Below are positions 1 through 4,583 of a stretch of DNA of 11,359 nt, in pieces. The notes under the pieces are model-generated. The model had not been told where the DNA came from. It worked only from the letters and a program-made list of their open reading frames with translations, and ran no database searches. Source of the stretch: an uncultured Ruminococcus sp. (lineage in GTDB: Bacteria > Bacillota > Clostridia > Oscillospirales > Ruminococcaceae); the NCBI GenBank assembly GCA_947177345.1, contig CAMWUB010000027.1, positions 1 through 11,359 of the forward strand, read 5' to 3'. The position numbers and the translations under genes were made by a program. Within the stretch, counting starts at the first letter, position 1; every line of letters begins with the position of its first letter.

Positions 1-1
1 G

Positions 2-1027
2 GGTATCGATATGGGTGATGTTTTCGGGGCACGTTTCGCTGAACAAATGGAAACTCTTCATGCCAATGATGCGGATTTAACGGACTTTATCAAGTGGGCA
101 GAAGTAAACGGAAACACAGTCGGAGAAATTTTCGGCGAAAACTTTCAGAAAGCTCTTGAAGAATTTCTGTCACTTCCTGCTGAAGAAGTTAAAATACCAA
201 ATACTTTTGAAGATGATATACTTACAAAAAATCTTATCAATTACTACAAAAACGAACAAGACCTTTCAAACCTCAGTAAACAGGCTATGGAACAGGGTAA
301 ACAGATAGGTGATGTCTTTGGTAGCGACTTCATGAAGGTTATTCAGCAACAGCTTAACAAGGGTTATGATGTTACTAATCTTGTAAAGTGGGCGATTGAA
401 ACTGGCGGAACGGTTTCGGAAGAATATTCTGACGTATACACCAATATAGTGCAAGAATATCTCGACAAAGGCTACGATATTGAAAAACTACTTAAATGGG
501 GGAAGGATTCGGGACTTTCCACAGCTGATACTTTCGGCAGTAAGTACTCCACAGAAGCACAGACTTTTATTGACAAAGGTTTTGCCGTCGATTCTCTGCT
601 TGACTGGGCAAGAACCGCCGGAATTGAAGTCGGAAAACTTTTCGGTGAAAACTTTCAGGAATATGCTAACCAATATATTGACGACAAAAGAAATGATGCA
701 GAAAAATTGTTCGCAAACGCTGGACCAATTTCACGTAGTATTCTTGAAAAACTTCCATTCATGGCTGACGGCGGTTTTCTGTCGCATGGTCAGGCGGTTG
801 TGGCTGAAGCCGGTCCGGAACTCCTTGAAATTGTTAATGGTGGTGTCCGTGTAACTCCTCTGACGCAAAATTCTCAGAATATTCCTGTAAGCTATGGTAA
901 TGGTCAGAGAGTTTTTTACAGCAACTACACTATCAACGCCACTATTTCAGGCGGTTACGACGTTTCAAGGCTCGCCGAAGAACTCGAAACTGAAAGACGG
1001 CGTATTGAAATGGGTATGGGCAAGTAA
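2..1027 (+). CDS. Phage tail tape measure protein, C-terminal part (5' end outside window)
   Basis: The frame is already open at base 2, so this is the 3' part of a longer gene; the ATG at 11 has no ribosome binding site and is internal. Tape measure proteins set siphovirus tail length and span the tail tube. From base 11 the protein carries degenerate 36-residue repeats of the form (V/I)G-x-x-FG-x-x-F ... GYD-x-x-x-L-(L/V)-KW. Repeats begin near bases 11, 119, 305, 413, 521 and 629; the second is longer (62 residues). The C-terminus has the motif GGFLSHGQAVVAEAGPELLE (about codons 256-275 counted from base 11), which is typical of tape measure proteins in Gram-positive phages. The next tail gene in the usual order, Dit, lies only after a 2-kb minus-strand insertion. 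Family assignment is confident; the total length is unknown. Confidence 0.88.
   Translation, partial: GIDMGDVFGARFAEQMETLHANDADLTDFIKWAEVNGNTVGEIFGENFQKALEEFLSLPAEEVKIPNTFEDDILTKNLINYYKNEQDLSNLSKQAMEQGKQIGDVFGSDFMKVIQQQLNKGYDVTNLVKWAIETGGTVSEEYSDVYTNIVQEYLDKGYDIEKLLKWGKDSGLSTADTFGSKYSTEAQTFIDKGFAVDSLLDWARTAGIEVGKLFGENFQEYANQYIDDKRNDAEKLFANAGPISRSILEKLPFMADGGFLSHGQAVVAEAGPELLEIVNGGVRVTPLTQNSQNIPVSYGNGQRVFYSNYTINATISGGYDVSRLAEELETERRRIEMGMGK
11..736 (+). repeat. Degenerate 108-bp (36-residue) repeats inside the tape measure gene
   Basis: Units start near 11, 119, 305, 413, 521 and 629. Four units are exactly 36 residues. Each has an FG-x-x-F or equivalent near the start and an L-x-x-W(A/G) near residue 29 (for example IKWAEVNGNT, VKWAIETGGT, LKWGKDSGLS, LDWARTAGIE). 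They are conserved as protein and much less as DNA, which indicates old repeats under protein-level selection. Confidence 0.75.
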
Positions 1028-1036
1028 TTTTTATAT

Positions 1037-1096
1037 GTTAGCATGGTGTTATCGCTGTTAACGTTGTGTTATCATAGTTAACACTATGTTATCAAA
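1037..1096. repeat. Three 20-bp direct repeats with GTTATC/GTTAAC cores (candidate protein-binding array)
   Basis: Units run 1037-1056, 1057-1076 and 1077-1096. Each has GTTA(G/A)C at its start (1037, 1057, 1077) and GTTATC 11 bp later (1048, 1068, 1088), so cores alternate with 11- and 9-bp spacing. The array lies between two convergent transcription units, where there is no promoter for it to regulate. That argues for a centromere-like or replication-related site over an ordinary operator. The same 11/9 phasing recurs at 8909-8945 in front of the coiled-coil gene. Confidence 0.7.
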
Positions 1097-1114
1097 CTGA
1101 AAGAGTGCAAGAAA

Positions 1115-1150
1115 ATAAAAAAAGCACTTCCGAAGAAGTGCCTTTTATTT
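1115..1150 (-). terminator. Bidirectional intrinsic terminator, mainly for the rha operon
   Basis: The stem is GCACTTC (1124-1130) paired with GAAGTGC (1135-1141). Read on the minus strand the loop is a stable C(UUCG)G tetraloop followed by seven T residues. On the plus strand the stem is followed by CTTTTATTT, so it can also stop the tape measure transcript. The rha stop codon is 12 bp away. Confidence 0.85.
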
Positions 1151-1152
1151 GT

Positions 1153-2337
1153 TTATTCGTTAATAGTCTCGAAAATCCGTCTGAATTTCTCAAGTGCTTT
1201 TTCGTTGTACTTGAAAGCCCTGATTTCTTCGCCATCAGTTGGACGTGTGTAATAATACCATTCACCATACTCAGATGTCTTCATATCCAAAACGTTGGCA
1301 ATACAACCAATCTGATAAGCACTTACATCAAATATTCTTCCGATGTCGCCTGCAAGATATGTTTTCTGCTTTTTTTCTGATTCTATCTGTAAAAGCGTTT
1401 TACCAGTTATTATTTCCTTTGCCATCTCCAAAAGTATATATTTGTGTTTTTCAGATATTCCTTCCATTTGCATGACTTCCATAAGTTTTACCACAATATT
1501 TATTAATGGGTTTTCATCGGTGTCATCTGATTCTTCTTCAACAGGAACTGTATAACTTCCTGTCTTCCGGATTGTCGGAAGCACTTCATCAAATACCCAC
1601 TCTTCAAAGCGTTCAGCACTTGGAAGTTTGCTGTGTGTGATGAGCCGGTACACATTGCCCTCCGTGATAAATTTCATCTTCTGAATACCTCCGGCTGTAG
1701 GGGTCATTATTTCAGTGACCCCTTTTTCCTTGCAATGTGCTACAATTGCATTTGCCGGTTTTGAATAGCCGAGAGCCTTAGCAACATCTTTTCCGCAGAA
1801 GAGGATTTTTCCGTTTTCCTCAATCGTTCTGATTTCTCCGAACTCTGAGTTGTTGAAAAACTCATCTAAAAATGCCTGAAGTTGTTTCGCCAGTTTTATG
1901 ATTTCAGAATTATCTATTATTTGGGCGTTTTCTTTCAGTTGCTGTTCCATAAGATTGAACGCTTCAATGTATTTCAGTTTCCATTGCAATGCCTTTTTAC
2001 CTGTAAATCCCATTGCAAGAAGTGCAAAGCCGTCTCGGTTGATTTCATAGTACTTGTAACTTTTTCCTGTACCTGCCTTATAGGTCGATTCTATGAACAT
2101 TTTGGTCAGGGCGAAATTTTGCGCCGTGATATTAGTCAGAGCTGAATTTTGAGCAGTGAGATTTTGTGCCGATATTTCTTCTTCTGTGAGATTGGCGCAA
2201 TTTTGCGCCGATGTTTCTTTAAGTAAGTTTTTGATAGCTTTAAGTACATCTTTGTGCTGTTTTCCGAAGTCCTCGGCTACCTGAAGACTGGATACAGTAA
2301 ATTCTCCGTTAGTGTTGTGGATTGGTATTTCGTTCAT
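1153..2337 (-). CDS. Rha-family / Bro-N phage antirepressor
   Basis: This 394-residue DNA-binding regulator combines three parts. Residues about 12-135 are a Rha-type domain (VSSLQVAEDFGKQHKDVLKA, later STYK, RDGFALLAMGFTGKKAL and a helix ending EAFNLMEQQL). Residues about 167-262 are a Bro-N domain (GKDVAKALGY, then FITEGNVYRLITHSKLPSAE and WVFDEVLPTIRKTG). Residues about 290-394 are a C-terminal domain with a helix-turn-helix-like stretch (AGDIGRIFDVSAYQIG). Such proteins act as antirepressors or lysogeny regulators in temperate phages. Residues 44-78 carry an inserted AQN-rich repeat that splits the Rha domain. The ATG overlaps the TGA of the upstream gene (ATGA), and AGGAGGT sits 8-10 bp upstream, so translation is probably coupled. 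It is the last gene of the minus-strand operon. The family is confident; the exact target is unknown. Confidence 0.88.
   Translation of the reverse strand: MNEIPIHNTNGEFTVSSLQVAEDFGKQHKDVLKAIKNLLKETSAQNCANLTEEEISAQNLTAQNSALTNITAQNFALTKMFIESTYKAGTGKSYKYYEINRDGFALLAMGFTGKKALQWKLKYIEAFNLMEQQLKENAQIIDNSEIIKLAKQLQAFLDEFFNNSEFGEIRTIEENGKILFCGKDVAKALGYSKPANAIVAHCKEKGVTEIMTPTAGGIQKMKFITEGNVYRLITHSKLPSAERFEEWVFDEVLPTIRKTGSYTVPVEEESDDTDENPLINIVVKLMEVMQMEGISEKHKYILLEMAKEIITGKTLLQIESEKKQKTYLAGDIGRIFDVSAYQIGCIANVLDMKTSEYGEWYYYTRPTDGEEIRAFKYNEKALEKFRRIFETINE
2104..2208 (-). repeat. AQN-rich degenerate repeat within the antirepressor gene
   Basis: Four units beginning Ala-Gln-Asn lie at residues 44, 57, 62 and 72. 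The clearest are AQNSALTNIT and AQNFALTK. At DNA level the units share GC(G/A)CAAAAT-like sequence, which also recurs in plus-strand form as ATTTTGCGCC. The insert separates the N-terminal helix-turn-helix part of the Rha domain from its STYK segment. Confidence 0.65.
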
Positions 2338-2618
2338 TCCTGCCCACCTCCTATAAGAAGCTGAACGGCGGTGTAAAAACCTACCTCAAAGGCGTTTTCT
2401 TCAACGGCAGTCGCAAAGGCAAAAAATTTTGTCGTTGCTGTATCGTATTCCTGTGATGTCATAACACTGGTGCTGAAATAAGTATCAAAGAAATCTTTAT
2501 ACTTTTCACCGATTTCTGCCGTGCAAAAAGGGTTATTCGCTGTATCGGCTTTTGCAAAAGGCAGATACAGCTTTTCAAGTTGTTTGTTCAAAAAAATTTC
2601 ATTCCTTTCTATTGACAT
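2334..2618 (-). CDS. Small protein of unknown function in the rha operon
   Basis: The function is not recognised. The core (NKQLEKLYLPFA ... EENAFEVGFYTAVQLLIGG) is a small, mostly helical protein. It resembles in outline the ~90-100-residue clostridial phage proteins that begin with an LExLY segment and end in a GF/GA-rich helix (compare DUF6809), but that likeness is from memory. The start is uncertain. ATG at 2618 gives 94 residues but lacks a Shine-Dalgarno. TTG at 2651 gives 105 residues with AAAGGA only 1 nt upstream. TTG at 2591, 11 nt after AGAAAGG, gives MNKQLEKLY. A run of seven T (minus strand) lies just before that last start. Its stop overlaps the rha ATG. The 5' region also holds the promoter of an opposing small RNA, and the leader can fold into a 10-bp inverted repeat. 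Confidence 0.7.
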   Translation of the reverse strand: MSIERNEIFLNKQLEKLYLPFAKADTANNPFCTAEIGEKYKDFFDTYFSTSVMTSQEYDTATTKFFAFATAVEENAFEVGFYTAVQLLIGGGQE

Positions 2619-2640
2619 TTCCCGAAAGGTATGATATAAT
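2612..2640 (+). promoter_or_regulatory. Perfect consensus sigma-A promoter driving a small plus-strand RNA
   Basis: TTGACA at 2612-2617, a 17-bp spacer, and TATAAT at 2635-2640. It points away from the local genes, into the gap between the small gene and the RHH gene, both of which are on the minus strand. The predicted transcription start is near 2647. Confidence 0.85.
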
Positions 2641-2663
2641 AGATTTATCAAATCCTTTCGGGA
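2620..2663. promoter_or_regulatory. Inverted repeat around the small-RNA promoter -10 (operator or leader hairpin)
   Basis: TCCCGAAAGG (2620-2629) is repeated in inverted orientation as CCTTTCGGGA (2654-2663), a perfect 10-bp palindrome with a 24-bp spacer that contains the -10 hexamer. It could be an operator for a dimeric repressor. In the minus-strand mRNA it would form a hairpin that pairs the GAAAGG in front of the upstream TTG start of the small gene. Only the right arm lies within the predicted small RNA. Confidence 0.6.
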
Positions 2664-2717
2664 TTGACAGATAAAGAGCGTTGTTTGCTTGGTTGGCGGT
2701 CAACGTTCTTTTTTATT
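2647..2717 (+). ncRNA. Predicted ~70-nt antisense RNA in the RHH-rha operon
   Basis: It begins at a perfect consensus promoter and ends at an intrinsic terminator about 70 nt later, with no credible reading frame in between. It is fully complementary to the minus-strand mRNA between the RHH gene and the next gene, covering the upstream TTG start and its AAAGGA. The 17-nt loop of the terminal hairpin (2684-2700) is G/U-rich and contains CUUG and UUGG, which fit the YUNR U-turn pattern known from antisense-RNA recognition loops. The likely role is inhibiting translation, or promoting termination, of the rha operon downstream of the RHH gene. The promoter and terminator are seen in the sequence; the function is inferred. 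Confidence 0.68.
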
Positions 2718-2718
2718 T
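2673..2718 (+). terminator. Intrinsic terminator of the small RNA
   Basis: The stem AAAGAGCGTTG (2673-2683) pairs with CAACGTTCTTT (2701-2711), 11 bp with one G-U pair. A run of six T (2709-2714) then ATTT follows. Read in the minus direction the tract after the stem is only TTTATC, so it should work mainly on the plus-strand RNA. Its T-run overlaps the stop codon of the RHH gene. Confidence 0.8.
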
Positions 2719-2877
2719 CAGTAATAGGTGTATGCCCTGTCTGATAGCCTCTGCTTTAGTAATATTATTTTGTTTACAATATTCTAAAAGCTTTTTATTT
2801 GTTGCATCATCAATTCGTACTTTTATGTCATTAACCTTTGGACTGTCAGTAGGTCTCCCCATTTTTTTAGAACCCAC
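2713..2877 (-). CDS. Small ribbon-helix-helix (CopG/Arc-like) transcriptional repressor
   Basis: A 54-residue protein starting MGSKKMGRPTDSPK and ending ITKAEAIRQGIHLLLK. The order is a basic arm with a GRPT motif, a beta-strand (VNDIKVRID), helix A (DATNKKLLEYCKQN), a turn, and helix B (TKAEAIRQGIHLLL). This is the classic RHH fold that dimerises and binds DNA through the paired strands. GTG at 2877-2875 is chosen because GAGGTG lies 5 nt upstream; ATG at codon 6 lacks a ribosome binding site. It is the first gene behind a strong minus-strand promoter and is followed by the antisense-RNA gap, the small gene and rha. It probably represses its own promoter, where TTGAGT-containing direct repeats flank the -10. 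The fold is confident; the target is inferred. Confidence 0.88.
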   Translation of the reverse strand: MGSKKMGRPTDSPKVNDIKVRIDDATNKKLLEYCKQNNITKAEAIRQGIHLLLK

Positions 2878-2909
2878 ATTATCACCTCACTTTTGAGTTC
2901 TATAAGTGC

Positions 2910-2938
2910 ATTATATGTTATTGAGTACCAAAAGTCAA
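2910..2938 (-). promoter_or_regulatory. Sigma-A promoter of the RHH-rha operon
   Basis: On the minus strand: TTGACT (2938-2933), a 17-bp spacer, and TATAAT (2915-2910). It lies about 35 bp upstream of the RHH GTG start. On the plus strand the octamers TTGAGTTC (2893-2900) and TTGAGTAC (2921-2928) sit on either side of the -10 as a 28-bp-spaced direct repeat. They are candidate operator half-sites for the RHH protein. Confidence 0.85.
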
Positions 2939-3006
2939 GAGGTTTACAAGAAGTTTGTATACTTGCACAAAAAAGAAAACTATTTTTATTGAAAATAAAC
3001 ACAAAA

Positions 3007-3038
3007 AGGATAGCTGAAATTTCGGCTGTCCTATTTTT
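3007..3038 (+). terminator. Terminator-like hairpin just upstream of the distal tail gene
   Basis: AGGATAGC (3007-3014) pairs with GCTGTCCT (3025-3032), 8 bp with one G-U pair, followed by ATTTTTAT. On the minus strand it is also followed by TTTTTG. It sits 20 bp before the start codon of Dit, so it may shield the late operon from upstream transcripts, act as an attenuator, or protect the 5' end of the late mRNA. Confidence 0.6.
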
Positions 3039-3057
3039 ATCACAAAGAGGTGAAAAC

Positions 3058-3786
3058 TTGAGTTATTTTATATTCAACAACATAAATTCCGACGAACTGG
3101 GACTTATGGTTACAAGTCCGCCGGTACGTCCTACATGGGAACTCGAAAATACGGTATTCACACTTGCAGGACGTTCTTCAAAGTTCGTCCAAATGTCTAA
3201 AACTTTCGATATGCAGACTATGACCATTGATACGTTTCTTGACGACTTATCACCGTCAAGTCTCCAAAAACTTTACCTCACTTTTCAGGGACACGGTAAA
3301 TTATGGCTGTCGACGTCTCCGGCGGAATACCTCGAAGTAATCGCCCATCCGCCTGACATTAAAACAGTTGCATACCTTGCCGGTGAATGTAAACTGAAAT
3401 TTACCGTCAAACCGTTTGCACGTGCTGTAAATCCGACTGTCACTGAAATACACTCTCCTGACGTCTATAAAACGGTCAATAATACCGGTACTGTATTCAG
3501 TGAACCGGAAATCTCTTTCATTTCCGTCGCTAATCAAGATATCAGAATAAACGTCAATGGTGCGGATTTTGGCGTAACTCATCCTGAAAGCTGTACTTTC
3601 GATTCTACTATCTGTATAGACTGTGAAGAACAAATCGTCTATTTTAAGCGTCCGGAAGGTGTAGCATATACGTGTATGCAGTTCACCACCGGCGATTTAC
3701 CACTTCTGCATACCGGTGATAATTATATCAGTTACTCAGGTATGGTAAAAGATTTTAAAATAAATGTAAAGGAGCGGTTTTTATGA
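3058..3786 (+). CDS. Distal tail protein (Dit-like, siphovirus tail component)
   Basis: This is the 242-residue hub protein that joins the tail tube to the baseplate of siphoviruses. The start (YFIFNNINSDELGLMVTSPP) is the usual Dit opening, with a short strand and then an LGL/I motif. A second-domain stretch, CKLKFTVKPFARA, matches the conserved region before the C-terminal beta-sandwich domain. TTG at 3058 is chosen because AGAGGTGA lies 4-5 nt upstream and because the upstream open frame runs through the hairpin at 3007-3038 and the divergent RHH promoter. Its stop overlaps the ATG of the next gene (ATGA). It directly follows the minus-strand regulatory cassette; no strong promoter is visible between 2941 and 3057. 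It is unlikely to be anything else in this context. Confidence 0.85.
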   Translation: MSYFIFNNINSDELGLMVTSPPVRPTWELENTVFTLAGRSSKFVQMSKTFDMQTMTIDTFLDDLSPSSLQKLYLTFQGHGKLWLSTSPAEYLEVIAHPPDIKTVAYLAGECKLKFTVKPFARAVNPTVTEIHSPDVYKTVNNTGTVFSEPEISFISVANQDIRINVNGADFGVTHPESCTFDSTICIDCEEQIVYFKRPEGVAYTCMQFTTGDLPLLHTGDNYISYSGMVKDFKINVKERFL

Positions 3787-4583
3787 CCGGAGCAGGTACG
3801 CAAAATGACCCCTATATTGTCGACAATTGGGCGGATTATCGGCAAATTTACAGGTCTTCGGCTTACATCGAGTGGGACGATTCCGCTCAGAATAAAGTTA
3901 TCGATTTTAACGAAATCCAACCGTCCGGCTTTACGTCTGCTATTGCGTTTTCAAGATACACAAAATTCAATGGCTGGAAGTTCGTGAATTTGTTCACTAT
4001 GCACAGTAATCCGCTCTTTTTCGGCTCGGCTGGCGGTACTCTCGACGGCTTCGTCCTCGAAAATTTTTACTGGATTACGACGTCCAAAACCGAAAGCATT
4101 CTGATTAACTTCGAGGCGAATTATTCCAACTTCTCAACCCTCAAAAACTGCGTAATTTCGGGAAAAATCGAGTGTCAGAACAGTTGCAGGCTTACTCACG
4201 CCCATTTCCATGAGAGTTCCGCAGATATTGCCGTAAATTCGGGAAATTTCACGCTTACTAACCACTCTGTCCGACACGCCGATGTCATTCTGGACGTCGA
4301 TGCCCCGACCGTCAAACTGACCGACGAGAGTATCATAAACAGTCGGTTTTCCGGCAAAATTCACGCAGAAACCCCGATAATCTGCGGAAATTCCACGTCC
4401 GGCTACAACGTTTTTGACCTCCTCGCTGACCAGCCTGCCGAGTACTCCGGAAAGGGCGTTATGGTCTATAATTCAGACAAAATGACCGCTTCCGGCGACG
4501 GAAATCACAAGCCCTGCACGTCCGGACAACTCAAAAATCCCGAGTACCTCGCTTCCCTGCGGTTTCCGATTGGAGTTGATTAA
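3783..4583 (+). CDS. Beta-helix-like phage tail protein, possible receptor-binding component
   Basis: A 266-residue protein with an N-terminal GTQNDPYIVDNWADYR segment, a signature seen at the start of tail proteins from Gram-positive phages. A ladder of short beta-rungs follows, about residues 60-215 (LDGFVLENFYW, LKNCVISGKIE, FTLTNHSVRHADVILDV, SIINSRFSGKI), suggesting a right-handed beta-helix. The C-terminal LKNPEYLASLRFPIGVD looks like a natural end. Start ATG has AAAGGAG 8 nt upstream. It sits between Dit and Tal, the usual place for baseplate or receptor-binding proteins. Base composition is clearly richer in G+C than its neighbours (35 of 60 bases in 4261-4320), with many CCG/GAC/TCC codons, which suggests module exchange. 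The role is an inference; an enzyme acting on polysaccharide cannot be excluded. Confidence 0.68.
   Translation: MTGAGTQNDPYIVDNWADYRQIYRSSAYIEWDDSAQNKVIDFNEIQPSGFTSAIAFSRYTKFNGWKFVNLFTMHSNPLFFGSAGGTLDGFVLENFYWITTSKTESILINFEANYSNFSTLKNCVISGKIECQNSCRLTHAHFHESSADIAVNSGNFTLTNHSVRHADVILDVDAPTVKLTDESIINSRFSGKIHAETPIICGNSTSGYNVFDLLADQPAEYSGKGVMVYNSDKMTASGDGNHKPCTSGQLKNPEYLASLRFPIGVD

Noticed and set aside
1037..1096. CRISPR array
   Set aside because: Units are 20 bp, contiguous, without spacers, and there are no cas genes.
2943..2991. Plus-strand sigma-A promoter for the late operon
   Set aside because: TATACT at 2958-2963 has no acceptable -35 at 16-18 bp, and TTGCAC at 2963 has no acceptable -10; too weak to annotate.
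2893..3057. Upstream extension of Dit in an open frame from TTG 2893
   Set aside because: The stretch contains the divergent RHH promoter and a terminator-like hairpin, and Dit proteins start with the segment at 3058, which has its own ribosome binding site.
3301..3633. Minus-strand 110-residue open frame inside Dit
   Set aside because: Arg/Tyr/Phe-rich shadow of the Dit codons, with no ribosome binding site.
4570..4583. Programmed frameshift joining the beta-helix protein to Tal
   Set aside because: The change would be +1 with no recognisable slippery site, and the first protein ends at a natural-looking C-terminus; overlapping coupled genes explain it better.
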